A stretch of 35,834 nucleotides of DNA, taken from contig DATDAH010000368.1 in assembly GCA_036525535.1 (NCBI GenBank), positions 1 through 35,834 of the forward strand, given 5' to 3'. Position 1 is the first letter of the stretch, and each line of letters begins with the position of its first letter. Under the pieces are notes generated by a model that was given only the letters and a program-made list of their open reading frames with translations, was not told the DNA's origin and searched no databases. This DNA comes from DATDAH01 sp036525535 (GTDB lineage: Bacteria; Actinomycetota; Acidimicrobiia; Acidimicrobiales; DATDAH01). Shown piece by piece: positions 1 to 8,349 of the stretch. The translations under genes and the position numbers were made by a program.

Positions 1-605
1 AAGTCGACCCGGATGAACAGGCCGTCGGCCTCCGCGGTCAGGGTGTCGCCGGCGTGGCAGGTGGCTTTGGCGACGATGCGGCGGCCGACGTCTTCGGTGA
101 TCCAGGCCCTGAGGAGCAGCTCCTCCTCGATGGGGGTGATGTGGCGGTAGTGGACGGTCAGGCGGCCGGTCACGCCCGGCTTCGCCATCATCCGCTGGGT
201 GGCGCCGAGGACTTCGTCGAACATGCCGGCCACGTAACCGCCGTGGACACCGTGGGGCGGACCCTCGTAGGCGACGTTGAGTCGGACCCGGGCCTCGATG
301 TGACGGCCCTCGTCGTCCTCGACCAGCGCCATGGCCATGGGCGGGGCCAGGGGGTTGTGCGCACCCCGGTAGAGGCTCTGGTTGTTGAAGGCGGCGGCGC
401 TGACCTCGTCGAGGTGCCCGCTGACCCGGCTGGCCTCGTACCAGCGGGGTGCCTTCGGACCGTCGAGGAACGCGCGCAGGTCGGCCGCCATCGTCACCGC
501 CTGGGCCACCCGCTCGGGGTCGTGGGCCACCGAGCTCAGCTCCTCGATGGCGCCCCGGAGCTCGTCGGCCAGTTGCGCGGCGGGGTCGTCGGGCTTGCTG
601 TCCAT
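1..605 (-). CDS. PaaI-type hot-dog acyl-CoA thioesterase, 3' end outside window
   Basis: This is an incomplete gene of about 201 codons that runs off the left edge without a stop. The translation begins MDSKPDDPAAQL. The first 60 residues or so are helical, followed by a hot-dog domain. That domain contains NPLAPPMAMALV, then PPHGVHGGYVAGMFDEVLG, which matches the PaaI/4HBT pattern of HGG followed by an acidic residue in the long helix (family knowledge: hydrolysis of acyl-CoA to free acid and CoA). Two further ATG codons lie 3 and 4 codons upstream (617 and 614). The ATG at 605 is preferred because a weak -10-like CATGAT (618-613) lies 7 nt before it, as at many other starts in this window. 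It diverges from the cyclase gene at 640. Substrate is unknown. Confidence 0.8.
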   Translation of the reverse strand, partial: MDSKPDDPAAQLADELRGAIEELSSVAHDPERVAQAVTMAADLRAFLDGPKAPRWYEASRVSGHLDEVSAAAFNNQSLYRGAHNPLAPPMAMALVEDDEGRHIEARVRLNVAYEGPPHGVHGGYVAGMFDEVLGATQRMMAKPGVTGRLTVHYRHITPIEEELLLRAWITEDVGRRIVAKATCHAGDTLTAEADGLFIRVD

Positions 606-639
606 GGCCCGCATCATGCACGCGCGAGGCTGGGAGACC

Positions 640-1566
640 ATGGCACTCCCGCCCGACCTCAAGGAACTGGCCGCCCGTGTCTCCAACTGGGGGCGGTGGG
701 GGGACGACGACCAGCGGGGCACGCTCAACCTCATCGACCAGACCGCTGTGCTGCGGGGCGTGGCCGCGGCCAAGCAGGGCCGACCCTTCTCGCTGGCGAT
801 CCCGTTCGACGAGGACGGCCCCCAGATCGGCCTCATCCCGGGCCGGGACAACCCCCAGCGGGAGATGATCGCCGTCAACCAGTCGTACACGGGCGACACC
901 GACGACTTCTGCACCTCCGACGACCGGGTGAGCATGGGCATCCAGGCCGCCACCCACTGGGACTCCCTGGCCCACGTCGGTTACGAGGGCCGGCTCTACA
1001 ACGGCGTCCCCTTCTCCGCCGTCGACGAGGACGGCTGCCACCGCCTCGGCATCGACACGGTCGGGCCGCTGGCCAGTCGGGGCGTGCTGCTGGACGTCGC
1101 CCGGGCCCTCGGCGTCGAGACCTTCGACGACGGCCACCCCATCACCGCCGAGGACCTGGACGCCGCCGTCGCCCTGGCGAACGTCGAGGTCGAGCCCGGT
1201 GACGTCCTCATGGTCCGCACCGGCCAGATGGCGTTCCTGGCCCGGGGCGACAAGCTGCGCTTCGCCGACCCCAGCCCGGGGCTGTCGACCCGCTCGGTCG
1301 CATGGCTGCGGGACCACGACGTGGGCGCCATCGCCACCGACACGCTCGTCTTCGAGTGCTGGCCCTGCGAGGATCCCACCGTGCTCCTGCCCGTCCACCT
1401 CCTGCAGCTACGGGACATGGGCCTGCTGCAAGGCCAGCTCTGGTACCTCGACGCCCTGGCCGAGGACTGTGCGGCCGACGGCCAGTACGACGGCCTGCTG
1501 ACGGCCACGCCCCTGCCCTTCACCCGGGGCGCCGGGGGCCCGGTCGCCCCCACCCTCGTCAAGTGA
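640..1566 (+). CDS. Cyclase family protein (kynurenine formamidase-like)
   Basis: A 308-aa protein of the cyclase/kynurenine formamidase superfamily, metal-dependent hydrolases of amides or lactones. The metal-site signature, usually HxGTHxDxPxH, appears as THWDSLAH near residues 108-115, so the proline is leucine and the preceding glycine is absent. That is typical of the long (about 300 aa) actinobacterial branch rather than true KynB of about 210 aa. Other cyclase-like segments are NWGRWGDDDQRGTLNLI at the N-terminus and the metal-site neighbourhood around VFECWPCEDPTVLLPVHLLQLRDMG. The ATG at 640 follows a GGGAG at 632-636; an open frame continues upstream but is not needed for the domain. 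The stop overlaps the ppgK start (GTGA), so the two are probably cotranslated. The true substrate cannot be told from sequence. Confidence 0.85.
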   Translation: MALPPDLKELAARVSNWGRWGDDDQRGTLNLIDQTAVLRGVAAAKQGRPFSLAIPFDEDGPQIGLIPGRDNPQREMIAVNQSYTGDTDDFCTSDDRVSMGIQAATHWDSLAHVGYEGRLYNGVPFSAVDEDGCHRLGIDTVGPLASRGVLLDVARALGVETFDDGHPITAEDLDAAVALANVEVEPGDVLMVRTGQMAFLARGDKLRFADPSPGLSTRSVAWLRDHDVGAIATDTLVFECWPCEDPTVLLPVHLLQLRDMGLLQGQLWYLDALAEDCAADGQYDGLLTATPLPFTRGAGGPVAPTLVK

Positions 1567-2315
1567 CGATCCGGCTCGGCATCGACATCGGCGGCAGCGG
1601 GGTCAAGGGCGCTCCGGTCGACCTCGACACCGCGCAGTTCACAGAAGAGCGGCTTCGGTTCGAGACGCCCCATCCCGCCACCCCCGAGGCCGTGGCCACC
1701 ACGGTCACCGCGGTCGCCGCCAACTTCGCGGCCGACGGCACCATCGCCTGCACCTTCCCGGGCATCGTCCAGCAGGGCGTGATCCGGAGCGCGGCCAACA
1801 TGGACGCGGCCTGGATCGGCACCGACGCTGCCGCCCTCTTCGCCGCCGCCACCGGGCGGCCGGTCGTCGTGCTCAACGACGCCGACGCCGCTGGGCTGGC
1901 CGAGGCCCGCTTCGGCGCCGCCCGCGGCCGTCAGGGGGTCGTCCTCGTCCTCACCTTCGGCACCGGCATCGGCTCCGCGCTGCTCAACGACGGTGAGCTG
2001 GTGCCCAACACCGAGCTGGGCCACCTCGAGCTGCACGGCCACGACGCCGAGCAGCGGGCCGCGGCCTCCGTTCGGGAGCGGGACGATCTCACCTGGGAGG
2101 AGTGGGGGGCCCGGGTCAACCGCTACCTGCAGCACCTCGAGCTGTTGTTCACACCCGACCGCTTCGTCATCGGCGGCGGGGTCAGCAAGCGCTTCGACAA
2201 GTTCGTCGAGCTGGTCGACGTGCGGGCTGAGGTCGTCCCTGCCCAGCTGCGCAACCAGGCCGGCATCGTCGGCGCCGCCCTGGTGGCCGCCGGCCGGGAG
2301 GCGCCCCCGTCCTGA
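1563..2315 (+). CDS. ppgK: Polyphosphate glucokinase
   Basis: A 250-aa ROK-family sugar kinase. The N-terminal phosphate loop LGIDIGGSGVKGAPVD, the FPGIV segment followed by NMDAAWIGTD, the catalytic-aspartate region VVLNDADAAGLAEARFG, and the TFGTGIGSALLNDGELVPN motif match polyphosphate/ATP-glucomannokinases. Those enzymes phosphorylate glucose with inorganic polyphosphate. The GELVPNTELGHLELHG stretch carries the acidic and histidine residues usual for ROK enzymes. Length is normal for PpgK. The GTG start overlaps the cyclase stop by 4 nt (GTGA), so it is translated from the same message. Why a cyclase and a glucokinase are coupled is not evident. Confidence 0.93.
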   Translation: MTIRLGIDIGGSGVKGAPVDLDTAQFTEERLRFETPHPATPEAVATTVTAVAANFAADGTIACTFPGIVQQGVIRSAANMDAAWIGTDAAALFAAATGRPVVVLNDADAAGLAEARFGAARGRQGVVLVLTFGTGIGSALLNDGELVPNTELGHLELHGHDAEQRAAASVRERDDLTWEEWGARVNRYLQHLELLFTPDRFVIGGGVSKRFDKFVELVDVRAEVVPAQLRNQAGIVGAALVAAGREAPPS

Positions 2316-2410
2316 CCGGGCCCGGGGACCACGCGGAGTAGCGACACCGGCACCCGCAGCGACGGGCCGTCTACGATCGCCGGACCGCGACCCACCGACC
2401 GAAGCGTCCT

Positions 2411-5400
2411 ATGAGCGGACCCGCCACCAACCTCGCCGCGTTCGTGGCCCGGCTTCCCGGGATCGTGTCGCGCGTGATCTCGGGCGCGGTCGCTCGGACC
2501 GACAAGGCATGGGACGGCATCGGGGCCCGCCTCCCCAGCCGCGGCCTGCCCGGCGAGGCCCTCCTGGTCGCGGTCGTCGTCGGCTACGCCATGGTCAACG
2601 TCGCCCGCTCCACCCTGGACAAGGGGATCCAGAAGATCCATGCCGTCGGGGTGAGCGGCGTCAGCGCCAACTCGATCCACGACGGTCGCGACGCCATCGA
2701 CACCGCCTTCATGACGTGGAACGACGGTGACGAGCGGCTGAGAGCGCTCGTCCGCTTCCATCCGGTCACCCTGGCCAGGGCGCAGACCGTGCTCGAACTG
2801 CTGCTCGTGCCCCTGACCCTGGTGCTCTTCTACGGCCTGCTCAAGTGGCTGCGCGGCCGAGTCGGCACGGGCCCGCGCTCTGCGGCGCGCGCCGCGGTCC
2901 TCACCCTCCTCGAGGTGGCCGCGATCGGCGTGCTGGGCTACGTGGTCCTCGGGCTGTTCAACCAGCTCGCCGAGCTCGCCATCCTCGCCAACGGTGACAG
3001 CGGCGGCCCGTTCCCTGCGGTCCTCGCGCTGACCGGCCTGGTCCGAGGCCTGCTGCTGCCGCTGTTCCTGGTGCCGGTCGCGGTGGCCCTGCTCCAGATG
3101 CACCGGGACCGCACCAGCGGCACCGGCCCTCCCCCGGAGCCCGTGTGGCGGGGGGCACCGACGGCCTATCGGGTGCTCTTCGTCGTCGTGATCCTCCATG
3201 CGTTGCTCGTCCTCGCGAGCATCCCCGGCGAGCAGAGCGCCGACGCCCTGCGCCTCTGGCTCACGAACCCGCTGCTGGGCGTCACGGGCCTCGTCTTCAC
3301 GGCCCTGTTCTGCGTGGCGCTGGCCGCCATCGCCCTCCGCATCGGTACCGACGCCAACCCCAAGCGGGTGGTCCTGGCCCGGGCCGGGACCGCGAAGCTG
3401 ATCGGCATCGGCTTCGTCCTCGCCGCCGTCGGCGGCGTCGCCCGCTACGGCTTCGGCCAGGCGTGGGGCGCCGGCGTGCTGGCCGCCGGCATCCTGGTCC
3501 TCCTCGCCGGCCTGCTCAGCTTCCCGCTGGCCCCGGCCGCGGCCGGCGATCCGCCGACGACGGCGACGACGGAAGCGAGCCTGGAGGTCGTCGAGCCGGT
3601 CACGTCGGTGAAGCGCCTGGTGCCGGCCCTCCTGGTCGTCGCCCCCTTCACGGTGTTGGCCGTCAGCCTCGTACGGGCCGCGATCCCGACGATCCTGGAC
3701 GAGAGCTCGAGCGGCTGGCTGGCGGGGGTCGCGGTGATCGCCGGTGCCTGTGCCGTCATCGGGTGGGGCCTCGCCCGACTCGCGGCACGGTGGGCGTTCA
3801 AGGCGGACACGGCCACCCGACGCCGGGTCTTCCGGGCCACGGCCGGGGCGCTCACCGCGATCATCGCCGTCGTGTACGTGGCCGTCGTCTTCGGCGACCC
3901 GCAGCGGTGGTCCCGTGATCTCGGCGTCGTGGCGATCATCGCCGTGTTCCTCACCGCGGTCGTCCTCGTCTTCGGGACCCTGGGCTACGTGATGGAGAGC
4001 CGGGCCCTGCCCGCCGTGCTCGACTTCGTCAACTTCCGCCGCCTGCCCGTCATCCTGTCCCTCGTCGCGTTGGCGCTGCTCAGCAACCAGTTCGCCCTTC
4101 CCGGCTACCACGACTTCCAGCGGCTGGACGACGTCGCCCTGCCGGCCGAGTCCCAGATCACGGCCGAAGAGGCCTTCGAGCAGTGGACCGCGGCCAACCT
4201 GACCGACGCGCAGGAGACCGACGAGCCGGGCGACGAGCAGGCGGCGACCCCGATGGTCTTCGTCGCCGCCGCCGGTGGCGGCATCAAGGCCGCCGCCTTC
4301 ACCGCTTCCACCATCGACTGCCTCTTCCAGGACCACGACAACCCGAACGAGGGCCACCCCTGCAACGACACCGACGCGTACAACCGGCTGTTCGCCGCCA
4401 GCGGGGCCTCCGGGGGCAGCGTCGGCATCGCCTCCGTCGTCGCCGAGCGGGTCGACGGCCAGGTCGGCGACGACTGGGTCCAGGACCGACTCGGGAACGA
4501 CCTCCTGTCGCCGGAGCTGGCCTGGCAGGTCATGGTCGAGGTGCCGAACGCCATCGCCCGCTTCCAGCCCGGCCAGGACCGGGGTCAGGTCCTGAGCGAC
4601 TCCTGGAGCGCCGAGTACGCGGACGACGAGCACGATCCTGGCGCCGAGCCCTTCTACGTCGACCAGACCGGTGACAACTGGTCCGGGCCCCAGGTGTTCT
4701 TCAGCGGCACGAACCTGAACGACGGCTGCCGGGTCAACATCTCAGCCGTGCGTTCGGCCCGGGCCGACGGCAGCCCGGAGAACCAGCAGCCGGTGGGGGC
4801 CGAGGCCACCCGCGCGGGAGCCTGCAACGCCCAGCGCGCCGACGACGGCACGGCGCCGGATCAAACCGCGACCCGGGACCTCGTCGACTACCTGTGCGGC
4901 CAGAACGTCGACCTGGCCACCGCCGCGTTCCTCTCCGCCCGCTTCCCGTTCGTCTCGCCCACCGGCACCACGACCTGCCCCGACGACGACGCCGGCACGA
5001 GCGACAGTCTGTCGATCGGGGACGGTGGCTACCGGGACAACTCCGGGGCCGGTTCGCTCATGGACAGTTGGGCCGCGCTCCAGCCACTGGTCGCCGACTT
5101 CAACGCCTCCCACAACCAGTGCATCGTCCCGATCTTCGTCGAGATCAACACCGGCTACTCCGGGTTCGGCGGACCCTCCGCGGCGGGCGACGTGGCCCAG
5201 ATCATCGCCCCGCCGCTGGGCGCCTACCGGGTGTTCTCCGACCTGTCCTACGGCCCGATCGAGCAGGCCGCGGCCGAGTTCAGCCGGCCCCTGGCCCCCG
5301 ACCGGCAGGTACTGGTCAACGACGAGGAGCTCCCGACCCGGTTCTTCCGGGTCACTCTCGTGGACCATCCCGGCGTCACTGCCGCCCTCGGCTGGTCGCT

Positions 5401-5548
5401 CAGCGAACGGGCCGTCGGCGACCTCGTCGACCAGCTCGACCTGACGGAGAACCGCCAGGCCCTCGACGGCCTCCGCGACCTGCTCGACCCGTCCCGCGCC
5501 GACACCCTCCGCTGCGTCCAGCCACGGCGGCCAGGACCCGCCGACTGA
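2411..5548 (+). CDS. Large integral membrane protein with C-terminal patatin-like phospholipase domain
   Basis: A 1045-aa protein. Residues about 45-565 hold roughly 13 hydrophobic segments, for example LLVPLTLVLFYGLL, LLLPLFLVPVAVALL and ILVLLAGLLSF. After the last one (around FALPGYHDF) the chain becomes soluble and acidic. The C-terminal domain shows the patatin signature: an oxyanion GGGIK at about 622-626, the nucleophile elbow GASGG with Ser667, and the DGG of the Ser-Asp dyad with Asp871 in GDGGYRDNSG. The domain should therefore be an active serine acyl hydrolase acting on lipids at the membrane; the substrate is unknown. The ATG at 2411 lacks a clear ribosome site. A TACGAT at 2372-2377 may be the -10 with a short leader of about 27 nt. 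No lipase operon partners are visible. Confidence 0.85.
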   Translation: MSGPATNLAAFVARLPGIVSRVISGAVARTDKAWDGIGARLPSRGLPGEALLVAVVVGYAMVNVARSTLDKGIQKIHAVGVSGVSANSIHDGRDAIDTAFMTWNDGDERLRALVRFHPVTLARAQTVLELLLVPLTLVLFYGLLKWLRGRVGTGPRSAARAAVLTLLEVAAIGVLGYVVLGLFNQLAELAILANGDSGGPFPAVLALTGLVRGLLLPLFLVPVAVALLQMHRDRTSGTGPPPEPVWRGAPTAYRVLFVVVILHALLVLASIPGEQSADALRLWLTNPLLGVTGLVFTALFCVALAAIALRIGTDANPKRVVLARAGTAKLIGIGFVLAAVGGVARYGFGQAWGAGVLAAGILVLLAGLLSFPLAPAAAGDPPTTATTEASLEVVEPVTSVKRLVPALLVVAPFTVLAVSLVRAAIPTILDESSSGWLAGVAVIAGACAVIGWGLARLAARWAFKADTATRRRVFRATAGALTAIIAVVYVAVVFGDPQRWSRDLGVVAIIAVFLTAVVLVFGTLGYVMESRALPAVLDFVNFRRLPVILSLVALALLSNQFALPGYHDFQRLDDVALPAESQITAEEAFEQWTAANLTDAQETDEPGDEQAATPMVFVAAAGGGIKAAAFTASTIDCLFQDHDNPNEGHPCNDTDAYNRLFAASGASGGSVGIASVVAERVDGQVGDDWVQDRLGNDLLSPELAWQVMVEVPNAIARFQPGQDRGQVLSDSWSAEYADDEHDPGAEPFYVDQTGDNWSGPQVFFSGTNLNDGCRVNISAVRSARADGSPENQQPVGAEATRAGACNAQRADDGTAPDQTATRDLVDYLCGQNVDLATAAFLSARFPFVSPTGTTTCPDDDAGTSDSLSIGDGGYRDNSGAGSLMDSWAALQPLVADFNASHNQCIVPIFVEINTGYSGFGGPSAAGDVAQIIAPPLGAYRVFSDLSYGPIEQAAAEFSRPLAPDRQVLVNDEELPTRFFRVTLVDHPGVTAALGWSLSERAVGDLVDQLDLTENRQALDGLRDLLDPSRADTLRCVQPRRPGPAD

Positions 5549-5568
5549 CCGCTCTCGGGACCTGGACG

Positions 5569-5593
5569 AGCGGGGTGGGTTGGCCTCCCCGCT
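5569..5593 (+). terminator. Weak GC hairpin after the patatin gene
   Basis: AGCGGGG at 5569-5575 can pair with CCCCGCT at 5587-5593 around an 11-nt loop, 20 nt after the patatin stop. There is no T tract. A second small stem, GGTGC/GCACC, follows. It could end the patatin message but is not decisive. Confidence 0.3.
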
Positions 5594-5642
5594 GACGGGT
5601 GCGCAGGCACCCTGGCCTGGGCTGGTCGCTGGGCGGATGATC

Positions 5643-5662
5643 GATCCGGGACAGACCGGATC
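5643..5662 (+). promoter_or_regulatory. Perfect inverted repeat just upstream of the lipoprotein ribosome site
   Basis: GATCCGG (5643-5649) and CCGGATC (5656-5662) form a perfect 7-bp inverted repeat with a 6-nt spacer. It ends one base before the GGAAGGAG ribosome site (5664-5671) of the lipoprotein gene. It could be an operator or an RNA hairpin affecting translation; sequence alone does not separate these. Confidence 0.4.
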
Positions 5663-5677
5663 CGGAAGGAGCGACTC

Positions 5678-6274
5678 ATGTCGACTCGATCCCGAGCCAT
5701 CGCCCTGGGAGCGGCCCTCCTCCTCACCCTCCCGGCCTGCGGGGCCGACGACGACGAGTCCCAGCCCGCCACGGGGTCGTCGACGACCGCGTCGACGACC
5801 ACCGCAGTGGGCACCGTGTCCTTCGAGTCGAGCCGCTACCCCTACCGGCTCGTGATGCCGGCGGAGTGGCAGCTCAGCGAGGTCGACGGGGCCTGGACCA
5901 CCCTCGACCAGTTCGCCGCCGGCGAGGAGGTCCCGGGCGAGGAGGTGCTCAGCACCCCCGATCGAGCGACGTTCCTGGTGGTCAACTCGATGGCGCTCCC
6001 CGAAGGGATGACACCGGCGGCTTGGAGAGCGGGCTTCGGCGCCCTCGTCGCCGAGGGGGTCGTTGACGGTTGCACCCGCGCCTCCGGCGAGGGCTCCGTC
6101 GCCGGCGAGACCGCTCAGGTGGTCGAGGACACCTGCGACGACGATGTCATCAGCGGCCGGAGCCTGGTCCACGGCAGCCGGGGCTGGTACTTCACGACCC
6201 GAGGCACCGACGACGCGGCGACCACCGGTCTCCTCGATGACCTCGTCGGCTCGATCGAGTTCACCGACGACTGA
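5678..6274 (+). CDS. Secreted lipoprotein of unknown function
   Basis: A 198-aa protein with a short basic N-terminus (MSTRSR), a hydrophobic core and a lipobox LPAC. The mature protein should thus be lipid-anchored at Cys22 on the outer face of the membrane. A DDDE and Ser/Thr-rich linker follows. The folded part starts around FESSRYPYRLVMPAEWQL, which resembles the opening of PsbP/DUF1795-type domains (SYPYRL..P.GW), but I cannot confirm the family. Two cysteines (in DGCTRAS and EDTCDDD) could form a disulfide. A strong GGAAGGAG ribosome site lies 6 nt before the ATG, in contrast to the many leaderless starts nearby. The next gene, a secreted GH-like protein, begins 50 nt downstream and may share its promoter. 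Confidence 0.75.
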   Translation: MSTRSRAIALGAALLLTLPACGADDDESQPATGSSTTASTTTAVGTVSFESSRYPYRLVMPAEWQLSEVDGAWTTLDQFAAGEEVPGEEVLSTPDRATFLVVNSMALPEGMTPAAWRAGFGALVAEGVVDGCTRASGEGSVAGETAQVVEDTCDDDVISGRSLVHGSRGWYFTTRGTDDAATTGLLDDLVGSIEFTDD

Positions 6275-6324
6275 GCGGACTGGTCGGAGGACGACGACGA
6301 GGTGCACGCCGGTACGGTCCTCGG

Positions 6325-7323
6325 ATGGCTCCGGCGGCACCTGTCGTCCGTGCCGCGGCCGTCCTCACCGCGGTGGCCCTCGTGCTCGTCGTCGGGCGCG
6401 GGGTGCTGCTCGACTCGGACGCCCACGAGTTGGAGGTGCTCCTCGACCAGGTCGAGGCTGAGGCCGAGGGTCCCCGGGACCTGACCCCCTACGACGGGCT
6501 GGGCACCTGGGTCGACGCCTACGACTACGGACCGGCGTACCAGACCGATGGCCACGAGCCGGCGGTCACCCCCGACGACGTGGCCGCCATGGACGCAGCC
6601 GGCGTGCGCACCGTGTTCCTGCAAGTCAACCGGGATGACGAGCGCTCCCCCGACGGCGTCGTCGACCGGGACCTGGTGACCGAGTTCGTGACCGAGGCCC
6701 ACGAACGGGACATGGCGGTGGTCGGCTGGTACCTGCCGACGTTCCGGTCCGTCGCCGTCGACCTCGGTCACCTCCAGGACCTGCTCGACTTCGACGCGGA
6801 CGGCCAGCGCCTCGACGGCGTGGCCGTGGACATCGAGTTCACCGAGGCCGTGCCCAACCCCGACCTGCGAAGCCGGCGCCTGGTCCGCCTGTCCGAGCGG
6901 CTGGCCGAAGCCGCCGGTGGGGACCCGATCGGCGCCATCGTCCTGCCCCCCGTGTTGACCGAGGTGGTCAGCCCCGACTTCTGGCCCCAGTTCCCCTGGA
7001 GCGACATCAGCGAGCTGTACGACGTCTGGCTGCCCATGAGCTACTGGACGCTGCGCACGGAGGGCTCCGGCTACCGGGACGGGGCGACGTACCACGAGGA
7101 GAGCGTCCGCCGGATGGAAGCGAACCTCGGCCGGGCCGACCTGGTCGTCCACGGCATCGGCGGCATCGGCGACGAGACGACGGGTGAGGACCTCCTGGCC
7201 TTCGCCGAGACGCTCTCGGCCATGGGTGCGGTCGGCGGCTCGATCTACGACTGGGCCACCCTGGACCAGGACGACCGGCTCCTCCTGCGCCGCCTCTTCG
7301 ACGAGTACCCCGAGATCAACTGA
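6325..7323 (+). CDS. GH18-like (TIM-barrel) secreted or membrane-anchored glycoside hydrolase-like protein
   Basis: A 332-aa protein. A hydrophobic N-terminal segment (residues about 7-25) should act as signal anchor. The remainder has TIM-barrel features: GLGTWVDAYDYGPAY, then alternating strands such as GVRTVFLQVN and MAVVGWYLP. The sequence LDGVAVDIEF (Asp164-Glu171) resembles the chitinase motif DGxDxDxE, with Glu171 in the acid/base position but Ala instead of the second Asp. VWLPMSYWTLR near residue 236 matches the MSY strand of GH18 barrels, and IYDWATL closes the barrel. Hydrolysis of a cell-wall or external polysaccharide is therefore possible but unproven. No ribosome site is obvious before the ATG. 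The 3' end overlaps the convergent gene by 8 nt. Confidence 0.7.
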   Translation: MAPAAPVVRAAAVLTAVALVLVVGRGVLLDSDAHELEVLLDQVEAEAEGPRDLTPYDGLGTWVDAYDYGPAYQTDGHEPAVTPDDVAAMDAAGVRTVFLQVNRDDERSPDGVVDRDLVTEFVTEAHERDMAVVGWYLPTFRSVAVDLGHLQDLLDFDADGQRLDGVAVDIEFTEAVPNPDLRSRRLVRLSERLAEAAGGDPIGAIVLPPVLTEVVSPDFWPQFPWSDISELYDVWLPMSYWTLRTEGSGYRDGATYHEESVRRMEANLGRADLVVHGIGGIGDETTGEDLLAFAETLSAMGAVGGSIYDWATLDQDDRLLLRRLFDEYPEIN

Positions 7324-8224
7324 GCGCGGACGCCGGGTCCCCGGGTGGGTCGAGCAGGTCCCATTCGGCCAAGACGGCGCGCACGGCGGTGACGGTGCTC
7401 TCGGGCAGGAGACGGCCCAGCTCCGCGAGGTACTCGTCGAGCAGGGGGAAGTCGGCCATCACCCAGCGGGCGAACATGCCGTCGTCCATCCAGGCCGCAC
7501 CGTCGGGGGCGAGGTTCTCGACCGCCCAGTCACCCGCCGACGCCGCCCGGCGCAGGTGGGGCCAGTTGCGGGCCTCGCCCATCATCCGCCCGATCCGGAC
7601 CAAGCGCTCGGCCGCCATGTCGATCAGCTCCGGCTCGTGCTCCGCGACCATCTCCACGCCGGGATGGGCCCGGGCGGCGGCCACCAGGCCCCGCAGCCGC
7701 TCGCCCCGCGCGGCCCGGGCCAGCAGGTGGTCGAGCCAGAGCAGGGCCCACAGCGCGGTGCTGTCCGACGGAGGCGGGGCGGTGGTCAGGCCCAGGCAGC
7801 GGCGGCAGACGTCGATCAGGCGTCCCTCGCCCGTCTCCGTTCGGACCATCGGCTCCTCACCTGCGTGGCGGATGACGGAGGCCAGGCCCCCATGGCGGTC
7901 GACCACATGGGTCAGGCGCACCGGACGCGGGTCGACGGAACGGTCGTCGAGGGCCCAGGAGCGGCCCTGGACCACTACGGCCATGGCCTCCCACTCGGCC
8001 GGGGCGTCGAAGCCGACCAGGGAGGCCACCAGGTCGACGGGATCGGTGCCCGACGATCCGGGGACCGGCGCAGGAGGGTTCACCTCGTCCACGCCCTCCT
8101 CGGTCAGGCCGATGAGCATCGGCGGACCGCCCCAGCCCGCCTCCTCGGCGATGGCGTCGAGCTGACGGGCGACGGCGTCCAGGTCACGGACAGGACGATG
8201 ACGGGTGCGACAGGTGCGGGCCAT
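7316..8224 (-). CDS. Actinobacterial protein of unknown function
   Basis: A 302-aa soluble protein that I do not recognise with confidence. The N-terminal half (VARQLDAIAEEAGWGGPPMLIGL, then WEAMAVVVQGRSW and RLTHVVDRHGGLASVIRH) is arranged like actinobacterial PPA1309-type proteins, which have no known function. VCRRCLGLTTAPPP precedes a helical C-terminal half rich in Ala, Arg and acidic residues, with WLDHLLARAARGERLRGLV and a C-terminal helix ending WDLLDPP. There is one CxxC (in DVCRRC), but no second pair is obvious except the lone Cys near the N-terminus. A GGAGG ribosome site lies 4 nt before the ATG. It diverges from the gene at 8350. Confidence 0.7.
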   Translation of the reverse strand: MARTCRTRHRPVRDLDAVARQLDAIAEEAGWGGPPMLIGLTEEGVDEVNPPAPVPGSSGTDPVDLVASLVGFDAPAEWEAMAVVVQGRSWALDDRSVDPRPVRLTHVVDRHGGLASVIRHAGEEPMVRTETGEGRLIDVCRRCLGLTTAPPPSDSTALWALLWLDHLLARAARGERLRGLVAAARAHPGVEMVAEHEPELIDMAAERLVRIGRMMGEARNWPHLRRAASAGDWAVENLAPDGAAWMDDGMFARWVMADFPLLDEYLAELGRLLPESTVTAVRAVLAEWDLLDPPGDPASALS

Positions 8225-8336
8225 GGGGCCTCCGGGGTGTGGCCTCCCGCTGGGAGGGCCTCGAAGGCGCCCGTGAGGTCGGGTCGCGAACCAACCGCGA
8301 GTCTGCCCGGACCCGGTGACAGTCGGGCGCGGCTGC

Positions 8337-8342
8337 TACAAC
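8337..8342 (+). promoter_or_regulatory. -10 element of a leaderless promoter
   Basis: TACAAC lies 7 nt before the GTG at 8350, so transcription should begin on or next to the start codon. There is no ribosome site. The same spacing recurs at many starts in the window. Confidence 0.55.
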
Positions 8343-8349
8343 CCAGCGG

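Noticed and set aside
2123..4633. 836-codon open frame on the minus strand under the patatin gene
   Set aside because: Its translation is a low-complexity mix of Gly, Asp, Glu, Arg and Gln with no domain; it is a GC-bias shadow of the membrane protein on the other strand.
4742..6340. 532-codon minus-strand frame covering the patatin 3' end and lipoprotein
   Set aside because: It spans three features on the other strand without matching a family; shadow.
8286..8310. Possible fourth copy of the palindromic repeat upstream of the gene at 8350
   Set aside because: It shares ACCGCGAGTCT with the loop of copy B but has neither GTTCTGG arm; it could be chance.
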